Notes: generated by a model not told the origin, from the letters alone. A stretch of DNA of 56,413 nucleotides from Hespellia sp. (GCA_028693555.1 JAQUVD010000027.1:1-56413); one strand, 5' to 3'; shown: positions 1 to 7,743, counted from the first letter of the stretch. Numbers and translations are program-made.

Positions 1-13
1 TTATACTGTTCAT
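1..13 (-). CDS. 5' end of a gene leaving the window
   Basis: On the minus strand an AGGAGG ribosome site (complement of 20-25) stands 6 bases before an ATG at 13-11, giving Met-Asn-Ser-Ile before the window edge. The gene is divergent from the Crp/Fnr regulator that follows, so it is a plausible target of that regulator. Four residues are too few to name a product. Confidence 0.5.
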
Positions 14-64
14 ATGTGGCCTCCTTTTGTATGCGGTAATCCCTGTTACCATTAATCTTCAACT

Positions 65-85
65 ATTAATAGTTTACAGGTAAAT
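65..85. repeat. 21-bp exact repeat, copy 1
   Basis: A 21-base stretch containing ATTAATAGTTTACAGGTA lies between the divergent gene at the left edge and the Crp/Fnr regulator. The same 21 bases occur at 43678-43698, upstream of nothing obvious. The core TTTACAGGTAAA is a near-palindrome. It could be an operator half, or the end of a small repeat family. Confidence 0.6.
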
Positions 86-120
86 CCACGAATCTACAAC
101 TGTGAGGTCACTTCATATTA

Positions 121-164
121 TCTATAGTGTGATAAATTTTTTTGTGGTATATTATAGTTATCAC
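121..164 (+). promoter_or_regulatory. Promoter segment of the Crp/Fnr gene (duplicated at 2917)
   Basis: This 44-bp AT-rich stretch carries GTGATAA at 129-135 and its complement TTATCAC at 158-164, with a TATTATAG-like -10 between them. It matches 2917-2960 at 41 of 44 positions. GTGATAA...TTATCAC resembles split Crp/Fnr half-sites, so autoregulation is possible, but the 22-bp gap between the halves is wider than a normal Crp box. Confidence 0.5.
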
Positions 165-188
165 GAAACGAAGGGAGAAATGAATCTT

Positions 189-866
189 ATGCAGATTCCC
201 CGTTACTATTTCGCCGATGACTACGCTGACCTATATGACTATTTTTTGAGCCAGCCGCACAAAGAGCGGAGCTTTCGCAAAGATGAATACTTATGGAAGC
301 CAGGCGAGTGCATTGAGCGTGTATATTATATTAAGTCCGGTATTTCTCAGACTTTGGTAGAACATGAAGAAGGTTACCGGAAAATCTTGTTTTTCCACAG
401 CAAGGGAACTGTATTTCCGGGCTGTCAGGAAACTCAGTTTAAGATTGAAAGGTCAATCGTCACAAAGGCGCTCTCTGACATGGAAACTCTGGAGTTTTCC
501 AGAAAAGACTTCTACCGAATGTTTCAGGAGAATAAGCAGCTAAATGCCATTGCTTTCGAAACCTATGCCATGTATATCAATCTTCTGCTCTATGAAGCCG
601 CCCATCAGGAATACAACCATTCCTTCGTAAAACTATGTAACTTACTGTATCTGTTTTCTCAAAATTCGCTCGGAGAAAAGACGATTCGAGTTGATTTGTC
701 TCAGGAAAACATTGCAGATATTCTGACTATTAACCGTGTAAATGCTGCAAAAAGCCTTGCTCGTCTTCGTGACGAAGGTATCATTGTTTCACATCGGAAA
801 TGGACAGAGATTATTGACCTTACCGCGTTGGAAGCCTATTGTTCTATGGAAACCAGATTGCCGTAA
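189..866 (+). CDS. Crp/Fnr family transcriptional regulator
   Basis: A cyclic-nucleotide-binding-like beta-barrel (about residues 30-120, with RKDEYLWKPGECIERVYYI) is followed by a dimer helix and a C-terminal Crp-type helix-turn-helix (SQENIADILTINRVNAAKSL, about residues 175-200). The fold is that of a small-molecule- or redox-responsive DNA-binding regulator. No N-terminal cysteine cluster is visible, so an Fnr-type iron-sulfur sensor is unlikely. I chose ATG 189 because GGGAG at 173-177 is 11 bases upstream; ATG 180 is too close to it, and the longer frame back to 102 runs through the promoter. The divergent gene at the left edge is a likely target. Confidence 0.85.
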   Translation: MQIPRYYFADDYADLYDYFLSQPHKERSFRKDEYLWKPGECIERVYYIKSGISQTLVEHEEGYRKILFFHSKGTVFPGCQETQFKIERSIVTKALSDMETLEFSRKDFYRMFQENKQLNAIAFETYAMYINLLLYEAAHQEYNHSFVKLCNLLYLFSQNSLGEKTIRVDLSQENIADILTINRVNAAKSLARLRDEGIIVSHRKWTEIIDLTALEAYCSMETRLP

Positions 867-1489
867 GGGCACCTTCTTTCTTTTCTGATGTAACTTTATC
901 AGAAATCCAGAGAGTTCTCTGTCGAAAAAGCTACATAATGAAGGATATAATCGCATTTTCTAATAGCACTGGCGGTAAAGTTATATTAGGAATTGAAGAT
1001 GAGACTTGTATCGTATATGGGATTGGGGAGCAGAGTCCGTTCAAATTATCAGATGCAAGAAAATTGCAGGAATTGGAACTGGAAGGTCAGGGGATATCCT
1101 ATGACTCTTTGCAGGATATTGGAAGAGGATTTAATCAGAAAAAATCATTTGATTTGCTAACTGATAATTGCAATAAGGCTGCAAAGATTCAATGTGCTTT
1201 ATTTAAAGGAATTCCTCGAATCATTAGTAGATGCAAAGAATATGGATTGCAAGAGCCTTTGTTTGTAGAGCTTGGCGATGGATTTATGGTTACAATGTTT
1301 AGAAAACCAACCAATCAAACCAAACAAACCAATCAATCAAACAAAAACGAAATGAAACAAGAGCATGATAATGCATTTAGTGATTTGGAAAATAAGATTA
1401 TTGAATTATTAAAGGCTCACCCAGGTGTTACAACAAAGGGAATCGTGAAAACTTTGGAAATTACAGACAATCAGGTAAAGTATTATTAG
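839..1489 (+). pseudogene. AlbA_2/Schlafen-type ATP-binding protein, internally deleted
   Basis: The open frame joins pieces of a usually 450-550 aa family. It has the AlbA_2 core (KDIIAFSNSTGGKVILGIED), then a middle helix segment (ELELEGQGISYDSL and AKIQCALFKG), then the tail (IPRIISRCKEYGLQEP). A polar NQTKQTNQ linker and a short winged-helix piece follow. The part between the AlbA sheet and the middle, and the whole GHKL-like ATPase segment, are missing. The frame stays open across both gaps. It has no ribosome site of its own and overlaps the end of the Crp gene; the first credible Met is at 938. It stops abruptly inside the winged helix. I read it as a decaying remnant. Confidence 0.65.
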
Positions 1490-1723
1490 TGTCTGATGAT
1501 TATGCACCGGAAACGGTTTAATCAGCAGACACTAAGTATGAAATTGAGCTGCCACTATCTTTTATATAGAACGAGTCCATACATTTCAACATCTTCACTT
1601 CTTTTAACGATTAAGGCATTTGGCCGATAGTTAACTGGAATATATTTGGTCTTGATTACAATATCCGATGCCGACGATTTCGCAACGCTATCTTTATTGC
1701 TATCCGTCATGGTTTATGAACTG
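1490..1723. other. Intergenic, no gene seen
   Basis: Only short unrelated frames are present. A short frame just after 1489 (reading SDDYAPETV before a stop) may be more debris of the neighbouring pseudogene, but I cannot tie it to a family. Confidence 0.4.
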
Positions 1724-2047
1724 TTACGCTCTTTGAAATGTCTGAATCGTTTTTCCTTTATAACTGATAATCCCAACATCGCCTACCGCAATGATTACAT
1801 GATCTGCTTGGAAACTCCTAAGTTTCATACGTTCTCCATTTTCACACTCTACCACATACCATTCAATATTCCCCTGCTGTATAGGTTTTTCCAACACTTT
1901 TACTGTTTGCGTGATAAGTTCTTTCTTATCATCTTCCTTTTTTAGGAAGAAATATACAGCAAAAATGATAATTGCAATTGCAAGTAGAATAGCAAAAAAC
2001 ATCGGAACCATTTTTATAAAATCCAATTTATTTGTCTGAATATACAT
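1724..2047 (-). CDS. Small membrane protein, DUF2500-like
   Basis: About 107 aa. One transmembrane helix (about residues 12-35, MVPMFFAILLAIAIIIFAVYF) is followed by a basic/acidic stretch and a small beta-rich domain ending VGDVGIISYKGKTIQTF. That ending matches the E. coli YhhM/DUF2500 signature (VGDxGxLSYKGxxxxxF). Function is unknown; the domain should lie on one face of the membrane. The start is set at ATG 2047 because GGAGG sits just before it; the ATG at 2062 lies upstream of that site. It is probably co-transcribed with the membrane protein upstream at 2095-2373, 47 bases away. Confidence 0.7.
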   Translation of the reverse strand: MYIQTNKLDFIKMVPMFFAILLAIAIIIFAVYFFLKKEDDKKELITQTVKVLEKPIQQGNIEWYVVECENGERMKLRSFQADHVIIAVGDVGIISYKGKTIQTFQRA

Positions 2048-2094
2048 ACTATTATCCTCCATACTTTTTCATTGTAGTTTATCGTTTCTTAAAA

Positions 2095-2373
2095 TCACGA
2101 CTTTCTACCTTTTAAAATTGTAATAACACATATTACTCCTGTGATACCAGCTAAAATATAAAATATTGTTCCACCTGTATTAAATACTTCATATTTTTCC
2201 TCATTTGCACCAATTGCTCCTTCAGCTGTTTCAACATACTGTCCATTTAGTATGATTCCTGCCGAAGCTTGTACACCCTGTTGCTTAGCTGCTGCGCCTT
2301 TAAATAGCATTCCCAGAATCAGGAAACATATTGTAAGTACAATGCTTGCTCCTGTTATTAGCTTTTTACTCAA
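2095..2373 (-). CDS. Small two-helix membrane protein
   Basis: 92 aa with an N-terminal hydrophobic helix (about 6-28) and a C-terminal one (about 67-87) around a polar loop of about 38 residues. I do not recognise the family. The start is TTG with a strong GGGAGGGAT site 5 bases upstream. A minus-strand promoter TTGTCA-17-TATAAT (complement of about 2447-2475) fits, and it lies inside the palindromic operator region shared with the divergent XRE regulator. Confidence 0.65.
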   Translation of the reverse strand: MSKKLITGASIVLTICFLILGMLFKGAAAKQQGVQASAGIILNGQYVETAEGAIGANEEKYEVFNTGGTIFYILAGITGVICVITILKGRKS

Positions 2374-2416
2374 TTTTTATCCCTCCCTTCATAATTCTAA
2401 TTTTGTAAATTAAATA

Positions 2417-2505
2417 TTGACATTTACTGAATGTCATTTCACTTGCAATTATAGCATAAGCTGAAAATAATGACAATCACCAAATGTCAAAATATGTCAT
2501 TTATA
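2417..2505. promoter_or_regulatory. Divergent promoter region with TGACAT-type operators
   Basis: Two dyads are visible: TGACATTTACTGAATGTCA (about 2419-2437, arms TGACATT/AATGTCA perfect) and TGACAATCACCAAATGTCA (about 2471-2489, arms TGACA/TGTCA). A further TGTCA half follows. They flank the minus-strand promoter of the small membrane proteins and overlap the likely promoter of the XRE gene, so the XRE protein probably represses both directions. Confidence 0.6.
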
Positions 2506-2522
2506 ATATCGGAGGAAATAGA

Positions 2523-2774
2523 ATGTATAAAAATAAATCTACTAACGGAAAAAACAATCTATGCGGCAAGAACTTGTACTTATTGAGAAAAAAATTAACG
2601 CCCAAAGTATCCCAAAGAGCTTTTGCAGATAAGTTGCAGTTAAAAGGAATCGATTTAGATAAAAATGCAATTCAACGAATAGAATGTGGTAAAAGATTTG
2701 TGACTGATATTGAATTAAAAGCGTTTGCACAAATTTTGAATATTACTACCGATGAATTGCTTAATGAAAAATAA
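2523..2774 (+). CDS. XRE-family helix-turn-helix regulator
   Basis: About 83 aa, essentially one HTH_3 domain: KNLYLLRKKLTPKVSQRAFA, then the recognition helix DKNAIQRIECGKR and the closing helices (IELKAFAQILNITTDELL). The start at 2523 has GGAGG at 2511-2515; the longer frame from 2484 runs through the promoter. It is divergent from the two small membrane proteins, with repeated palindromes between them, the usual arrangement for an autoregulated repressor. The inducing signal is unknown. Confidence 0.8.
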   Translation: MYKNKSTNGKNNLCGKNLYLLRKKLTPKVSQRAFADKLQLKGIDLDKNAIQRIECGKRFVTDIELKAFAQILNITTDELLNEK

Positions 2775-3081
2775 AAGCAACAGGTTGTAAAAGCCCATTC
2801 AGTCGTGAGGAGAGAGGCAAACTCAGGTTTCTGCGGCTAACATCTCGTAATCTGAGATTCGTTCCCTCTAGCTTTCATTTTAAAAATCACTGGACGCAGC
2901 CCATCATTCCCTACTTTCTATAGTGTGACAAACTTTTTTGTGATATATTATAGTTATCACAAACAAAGAACGTTAGAGGTAGAGATTGAAATTGACGAAG
3001 TTACAGGAAGTATTGTATTATGGATACAACACATCACATTTGCGATAATTAGGAATGCATGGAAGTCCGTGGGGGAAGAGA
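2775..3081. other. Gene-poor scar with repeat and ORF remnant
   Basis: It holds a hairpin-prone stretch (about 2812-2872, CTCAG...CTGAG inside AGAGAGG...CCCTCT) and the second copy of the 44-bp promoter segment. A frame without a start codon follows (about 2961-3087), reading EVEIEIDEVTGSIVLW before a stop inside the next gene. The frame looks like the leftover of a coding sequence. No intact gene is visible. Confidence 0.45.
2917..2960 (+). repeat. Second copy of 44-bp promoter segment
   Basis: It matches 121-164 with 3 differences, including the TTATCAC arm; the left arm is GTGACAA here. It stands ahead of an ORF fragment rather than a whole gene, suggesting a duplication followed by deletion, or a mobile cassette boundary. 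Confidence 0.65.
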
Positions 3082-3771
3082 ATGAGTGAAAAGATAGGAT
3101 TAAAACCGATAGAAAAGGAATCTCTTTATATAAAGATTTCTGACGCGATATACAGTTATATTCGTGTAAATCAAATGAAGCCGGGAGAAAAATTGCCATC
3201 GGAACGGGAAATGGCTTCTATTTTGCAGACCAGCCGAAATTCCCTGAGAGAGGGATTGCGTATTTTGGAAAATCAGGGCTTGATCGATGTACAGACGGGA
3301 AAAGGAGCTTTTATCAAAGATCCTTATGGACCAGAAAGCTTTTTTACGGTTCAGTTGCACGGATGCAGCCAAGAGGAGGTATTTGAACTGCAGGCAGTTC
3401 TGGAACATCAGATCATAAAAGATGCCATCCAACATGCATCAGATAAAGAAAAGGAAAAGCTGGTAAAGATAGCATCGGAAATGGTGAAAATGGCTGATAA
3501 AGGGATATATAGCCATACAATAGATGATAAATTCCATTCACAATTATATGGAATCGCTAAGAATAAAGCAATTCAGCAGACAATAGGAGCAATTAGAGAA
3601 TATAGATTTGTTTTACAACAAGGGAAATTAAAGGACAATGATGACGTTTGGTTGAAAACAGTAATAAATCATTTGTATTTAGCGGAAGCGATTTATGCAA
3701 ATAACGAAATAGATGCGATAAAAGAGATTGATATTATTAATGAACATGGTTTTTCCTTAGCTGATGAATAA
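3082..3771 (+). CDS. GntR/FadR-type regulator with FCD domain
   Basis: 229 aa. The N-terminal GntR winged helix (about 10-75) has the hallmark KLPSEREMASILQTSRNSLR and GLIDVQTGKGAFI. The C-terminal helical FCD ligand domain (about 90-225) includes DKFHSQLYGIAKNKAIQQTI, with the D and H expected to help bind metal or an organic acid. Such proteins repress catabolic or transport operons and bind TNGT-N3-ACNA sites. The neighbouring convergent operon has TGGTTCAACCA at its promoter, which makes it the obvious target. The ATG at 3082 follows GGGGGAAG. Confidence 0.85.
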   Translation: MSEKIGLKPIEKESLYIKISDAIYSYIRVNQMKPGEKLPSEREMASILQTSRNSLREGLRILENQGLIDVQTGKGAFIKDPYGPESFFTVQLHGCSQEEVFELQAVLEHQIIKDAIQHASDKEKEKLVKIASEMVKMADKGIYSHTIDDKFHSQLYGIAKNKAIQQTIGAIREYRFVLQQGKLKDNDDVWLKTVINHLYLAEAIYANNEIDAIKEIDIINEHGFSLADE

Positions 3772-3811
3772 AAAGGATTTGATTGTGAGATTGACACAAT
3801 CAAATCCTTTT
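3771..3811. terminator. Bidirectional terminator between regulator and nhaC
   Basis: A perfect 17-bp stem (arms 3771-3787 and 3795-3811, 7-base loop) has A-runs on the left and T-runs on the right, so it can end both convergent transcripts. Confidence 0.85.
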
Positions 3812-3814
3812 ATG

Positions 3815-5305
3815 CTATTCGGTAGTTGAGGAGTTGGTTAATTCTAAATATTCTTCGTAGTGATCGGTACCTTTTTTGATCTTTGCGATACCAAAACCGG
3901 TAAAGCCCCAGATGACAGCGAAGATAACACCGGTGTAACAAAGTACAGCCCAAGGCGCATATTGCGCGGTTGGAACGCCAAGTGTAGAAGTCATGTATAC
4001 CCCGGCTAAAGACCAAGGAACCAAAGGTTCGATGACGGTAATAGAATCCTCAAGCGTACGCGAAAGGTTTTTAGTTTCCAATCCTTTTCTGACATATTCT
4101 TCTTTGAATAATCCGCCGATCATTAAGAACGTTACGGATGCTTCACCAATGACTGTAATAATTAATACGCCGAGTATGGCAGTGATTGTGATTAACTGTC
4201 CAGTACCATGAATGTGATTCATAATGCGATTTAACAATACTTCCAAACTTCCGGATACTGTGAGTGCACCAATAAATGCAAATGCACAGAAAGCCATTAA
4301 AGCAGTATTCATCATGGAAGACATACCGCCACGCTGTAATAAGTTTGAAACCGCGTCAGGCAGCATTGCAATATCAATGGATGGATTTGTGAACATGTCC
4401 ATGCTAAACCCATTGACCATACTAGTTGAGCAGGCTGAAAAAGAAAAACCCTGACAGATCATAGCAATGATAACAGCCACGCCTGATGAAATCATCATGA
4501 CAGGAATCGTAGGTTTCTTGAGCAAAGAACCGGCAACAACGATTACAGGAGGAATCAGAAGTAAAAATGCAGTTGGAAAATTCAAGTTATATAACTGTGA
4601 CAGGGAAGAGATGATTTCATCTACCTGATTGATTTCGCCACTGCCTGCATAGTGAAAACCTGCAATCACATAAACAACGCAACTGATGATGAATCCGGGG
4701 ATTGTTGTATAGAACATGTGACCAATGTGCTGATATAGATTGGTTTCAGTAGCAATTGCAGACATATTTGTACTATCTGAAAGTGGAGACATTTTATCTC
4801 CAAAATATGCACCGGCAACAATGGCACCAGCTACGGCAGGAAGCGGAGCGCCCATTCCGGCGGCAACACTCATCAGAGCAGCGCCGACAGTACCGGCAGC
4901 ACCCCATGAGGTACCAGTACTTACAGAGAGAATAACGGTTACCAGAAATGATGTAACAATAATGAATTTAGGATTAATAATCTCCAATCCTAAGTATACC
5001 AATAAAGGAATCGTGCCGCTGACCATCCATGCACCAATCATTAATCCAACCGTAATAAGAATCATAATTGCTGGAAATGCCTTTGCTAATTTAGCAACAA
5101 TTTCCTCTTCGATATCTTTCCATGTGTGACCTAGAAATAGTGAAACACAGATCGTAAATGCTGCGCAGAGTAACAATAAAATCTTGATGTCAATATTAAA
5201 AATCATAATACCTGTAAATAGAGCAACGAACATAAAGATAAGCGGTAAAATTGCAATGAGCAAGCTTGGTTTTCTTGCTTCTTTTTTTGTGGTATTTTCT
5301 CCCAT
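3815..5305 (-). CDS. nhaC: NhaC-family Na+/H+ antiporter
   Basis: 496 aa with about 11-12 hydrophobic segments. Family landmarks are the STGTSWGAAGTVGAAL segment, the AGAYFGDKMSPLSDSTNMSA loop with acidic residues for cation binding, and a late PLVPWSLAGVYMTSTLG. It should exchange Na+ (or a charged amine/acid) for protons at the plasma membrane. Its gene follows the PLP enzyme by 19 bases in one operon. NhaC relatives next to amino-acid enzymes sometimes exchange organic substrates such as malate/lactate, so the cargo may be tied to the PLP enzyme. The start has AGGAG upstream. Confidence 0.85.
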   Translation of the reverse strand: MGENTTKKEARKPSLLIAILPLIFMFVALFTGIMIFNIDIKILLLLCAAFTICVSLFLGHTWKDIEEEIVAKLAKAFPAIMILITVGLMIGAWMVSGTIPLLVYLGLEIINPKFIIVTSFLVTVILSVSTGTSWGAAGTVGAALMSVAAGMGAPLPAVAGAIVAGAYFGDKMSPLSDSTNMSAIATETNLYQHIGHMFYTTIPGFIISCVVYVIAGFHYAGSGEINQVDEIISSLSQLYNLNFPTAFLLLIPPVIVVAGSLLKKPTIPVMMISSGVAVIIAMICQGFSFSACSTSMVNGFSMDMFTNPSIDIAMLPDAVSNLLQRGGMSSMMNTALMAFCAFAFIGALTVSGSLEVLLNRIMNHIHGTGQLITITAILGVLIITVIGEASVTFLMIGGLFKEEYVRKGLETKNLSRTLEDSITVIEPLVPWSLAGVYMTSTLGVPTAQYAPWAVLCYTGVIFAVIWGFTGFGIAKIKKGTDHYEEYLELTNSSTTE

Positions 5306-5324
5306 TTTCTCTTCTCCTTTTTGC

Positions 5325-6491
5325 CTATATTTGAGCCAGTGCCTGTTCTAAATCGGCAATCTGGGCATTAGCACCTTCTAGTCCGCAGTGCAGACGAACA
5401 ATACTCTGATTCACATTGAGAAAATCACATTGTTCTTTGGTCCAGTTGTAAGTGTAAGCAATTGCCAAACTTTCAAAACCACCCCATGAGCAGCCGCGTT
5501 CAAAAATCTTGAGTGCATCTACGAATTTAGCAGTGGTTTTTGCATCTCCGTCTATTTCAATACTGAAAAGACCGCATTCACCGGATTGCTGTTTTCTTGC
5601 AAGCTCATATTGAGGATGCGATTTTAAGCCCGTATAATAAACCTGTTTTACCTTTGGATGCTTCTCAAGATATTCAGTTACTTTTAATGTTGTCTCATAA
5701 TGTTGTTTCATGCGAACATCTAAAGTGCGAAGACCTCTGATAGCGAGCCAAGCTTCCATAGATCCAAGGACTCCTCCGAACCAGTCGCGCTGCACCATGA
5801 TTTTTTCCATTAATTCTTTATCTTTTGAGATAAGGACGCCGCCAATTAAATCGCTATGTCCACCGATATATTTTGTCAGTGTGTGCATCACGATATCAAT
5901 TCCCATATCCAAAGGTTTTTGGAAAATCGGAGTTGAGTATGTGTTATCGATATAAGTAGTAATTCCATGAGCTTTTGCGAGCTTTGCAACGCCTTCCAGA
6001 TCAATGACCGAAAAAAGAAGTGTCGTTGGGCTTTCTAAAATAATCATATCAGTTTCAGGGCGGATTGCTTCTTCGAAATCCGATAATTTTTTTCCATCCA
6101 CATAGGTGACGGAAATATCCATCTTTTCAATCAGAAAATCGTTTAATAAATGTTGTACAGGTCCATAGGATTCTTTAATGCAGATGATATGACTTCCTGT
6201 CTTACATATTCTCAAGATTGCTGCGGCGCATGCAGCCATACCGGCGGAAAAAACAACTGCTCTTTCGCCGTGTTCTAAAGTAGCCAGTTTCTTTTCTAAA
6301 ATAGTGACTGTAGGATTGGATGCACGACCATAGTAGTATTGGTCCTTGAAAATATCGACTGCGAAATAGTCATCCACAGTATCGAATACATGAAGAGAAT
6401 TCATAAAAATGGGTGGTGTGACGGAGCCCATGTATTTGGATGGGTCCTCTCCGACATGGGTTAATGCTAGTAGATCTTCTGTGTTAGACAT
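5325..6491 (-). CDS. Cys/Met-metabolism PLP enzyme (cystathionine gamma-synthase/lyase type)
   Basis: 388 aa, the normal length for fold-type I trans-sulfuration enzymes. The active-site lysine lies in MHTLTKYIGGHSDLIGGV (about residues 200-215). YYYGRASNPT supplies the cofactor phosphate-binding tyrosine from the partner subunit, and FSAGMAACAAAI is the glycine loop. It could act as cystathionine gamma-lyase/synthase, methionine gamma-lyase or a related beta/gamma-eliminase; the sequence alone does not separate them. It starts at ATG 6491 after AAGGAGG and leads the operon with nhaC. A sulfur amino acid breakdown role is suggested by pairing with a transporter and a GntR regulator. Confidence 0.85.
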   Translation of the reverse strand: MSNTEDLLALTHVGEDPSKYMGSVTPPIFMNSLHVFDTVDDYFAVDIFKDQYYYGRASNPTVTILEKKLATLEHGERAVVFSAGMAACAAAILRICKTGSHIICIKESYGPVQHLLNDFLIEKMDISVTYVDGKKLSDFEEAIRPETDMIILESPTTLLFSVIDLEGVAKLAKAHGITTYIDNTYSTPIFQKPLDMGIDIVMHTLTKYIGGHSDLIGGVLISKDKELMEKIMVQRDWFGGVLGSMEAWLAIRGLRTLDVRMKQHYETTLKVTEYLEKHPKVKQVYYTGLKSHPQYELARKQQSGECGLFSIEIDGDAKTTAKFVDALKIFERGCSWGGFESLAIAYTYNWTKEQCDFLNVNQSIVRLHCGLEGANAQIADLEQALAQI

Positions 6492-6531
6492 TGGTAAGCC
6501 TCCTTAAATGTGTTATGGTATGGTGGTTCAG

Positions 6532-6583
6532 TGGTTCAACCAGTTGATAGGAAAATCATAACTGGAGTTATAAAGAATGTCAA
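6532..6583 (-). promoter_or_regulatory. Promoter and TGGT-N3-ACCA operator of the PLP-nhaC operon
   Basis: On the minus strand TTGACA (6583-6578) and TATGAT (6560-6555) are 17 bases apart. Just downstream is the palindrome TGGTTCAACCA (6532-6542), which fits the FadR-subfamily consensus. A repressor bound there would block the transcript start, most likely the GntR/FCD protein encoded at 3082-3771. Confidence 0.65.
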
Positions 6584-6700
6584 TAAGAAAACATAATTTT
6601 AAAAATAATTAGTCGATATGCACAAAAACAAATGACATTTTTTGTCAAAAATATAGGACTGTAATTTGACCTGCAATCATATGATAGTAGAAATGTGTTG

Positions 6701-6735
6701 TAATAATTGACACTACAACGTGAGGACAGTATAAT
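6701..6735 (+). promoter_or_regulatory. Promoter/operator of the Rrf2 gene
   Basis: TTGACA (6708-6713), 16 bases, TATAAT (6730-6735). The -35 lies inside an operator-like TGTAATAATTGACACTACA, nearly the same as at 7263-7281 upstream of the flavoprotein operon. Autoregulation by the Rrf2 protein is the simplest reading. Confidence 0.7.
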
Positions 6736-6772
6736 ATCATCAGACAAGAGATACAGAATCAGGAGGAGTCCC

Positions 6773-7213
6773 ATGCAGATTTCAAGTAGATTTACAATTG
6801 CGATACATGTTTTGACGTGTATCGACACTTTTCAGGATGAATATAAAGTGACAAGTGATTTTTTAGCAGGAAGTGTGAGCGTCAACCCTGTTGTGATCAG
6901 GCGGTTGCTTCAGCAATTAAAAGCTGCCGGAATTGTAAAGGTAACAAGGGGGAGTGGAGGTGCAGAAATTGCAAAACCATTATCCGAGATAACGATGTTT
7001 GATGTATATAAGGCAGTGGACAGCGTAGGTCATGGTGATCTTTTTCATTTTCACGAAAATCCAAATAAAGAATGTCCGGTAGGACGGAACATACACAATG
7101 TCTTAGATGACAAACTGAATCAAATTCAAAATGCAATGGAAAATACAATGAAAAGTATAACGATACAAGAGATTGTAGAGGAAACGAAGTGTTACATTCA
7201 AAACGAATCATAA
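6773..7213 (+). CDS. Rrf2-family transcriptional regulator
   Basis: 146 aa. The winged helix-turn-helix at the N-terminus (SSRFTIAIHVLTCI, then SVNPVVIRRLLQQLKAAGIVKVTRGSGGAEIAK) is typical of Rrf2/IscR/NsrR/YwnA proteins. Only one cysteine is in the usual cluster region (KECPVGRNIH, about 103), plus two elsewhere (C17, C138). An iron-sulfur cluster of the IscR type is therefore not supported; this looks like the cluster-free YwnA/CymR-like branch. ATG 6773 follows AGGAGG. The same palindrome overlaps its own -35 and the -35 of the next operon. Confidence 0.85.
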   Translation: MQISSRFTIAIHVLTCIDTFQDEYKVTSDFLAGSVSVNPVVIRRLLQQLKAAGIVKVTRGSGGAEIAKPLSEITMFDVYKAVDSVGHGDLFHFHENPNKECPVGRNIHNVLDDKLNQIQNAMENTMKSITIQEIVEETKCYIQNES

Positions 7214-7214
7214 C

Positions 7215-7245
7215 AATACCCGCACCCTAAAAAGGCGCGGGTATT
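7215..7245 (+). terminator. Terminator after the Rrf2 gene
   Basis: Stem AATACCCGC/GCGGGTATT with a 13-base loop starts 2 bases after the stop codon. The T-tract is interrupted (TATTATTAT), so strength is uncertain. Confidence 0.55.
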
Positions 7246-7262
7246 ATTATGAAAAAAAGCGA

Positions 7263-7299
7263 TGTAACAATTGACATTACAACAAGGAAATGATATAAC
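7263..7299 (+). promoter_or_regulatory. Promoter/operator of the PNPOx-macro-sirtuin operon
   Basis: TTGACA (7271-7276), 17 bases, TATAAC (7294-7299). The -35 is embedded in TGTAACAATTGACATTACA (7263-7281), with TGTAA/TTACA arms, matching the Rrf2 gene's own operator at all but two positions. Confidence 0.7.
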
Positions 7300-7347
7300 A
7301 TAGATGTAACGAGAAAGATTACAACAAATAAACGGAGGTAATAAAAC

Positions 7348-7743
7348 ATGAGTAAAGTAGTAGAATTTTTACAGGCAAATCCAGTTCAGTATTTAGCAAC
7401 AGTTGGTCGTGACGGAAAGGCAAAGTGCCGTCCATTCATGTTCTGCTTTGAGCAGGAAGAAAAACTTTGGTTCTGCACGAACAACACAAAAGATGTATAC
7501 AAAGATATGATAGAAAATCCAGAAGTAGAAATTTCTGTTTCCTCTCCAGAATACGCATGGATTCGTCTGGCAGGAAAAGTTGTATTTGAAAATAATAGGA
7601 CTGTAAAAGAAGGCTGCATGAACAATCCAATTGTAAAGGGACAGTACCAGACAGCAGACAACCCAATTTTTGAGGTGTTCTATCTGGAAAATCCTCATGG
7701 CACGATTGCAGATTTTTCAGGGAATGCTCCTTATGAATTTTAA
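7348..7743 (+). CDS. Pyridoxamine 5'-phosphate oxidase-family flavoprotein
   Basis: 131 aa, a complete split-barrel domain. It has FLQANPVQYLATVGRDGKAKCRPFMF near the start, then the LWFCTNNTKDVYKDMIENP strand-helix typical of small PNPOx-like proteins that bind FMN (or F420 or heme in relatives). It should be cytosolic and dimeric. ATG 7348 follows GGAGG. It is the first gene of the Rrf2-controlled operon and overlaps the second gene by 11 bases. The substrate is unknown; the family includes NimA-type nitro-reducing and general flavin reductases. Confidence 0.8.
   Translation: MSKVVEFLQANPVQYLATVGRDGKAKCRPFMFCFEQEEKLWFCTNNTKDVYKDMIENPEVEISVSSPEYAWIRLAGKVVFENNRTVKEGCMNNPIVKGQYQTADNPIFEVFYLENPHGTIADFSGNAPYEF

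Noticed and set aside
102-188. N-terminal extension of the Crp/Fnr protein
   Set aside because: The bases are the promoter segment that recurs at 2917; no ribosome site precedes 102.
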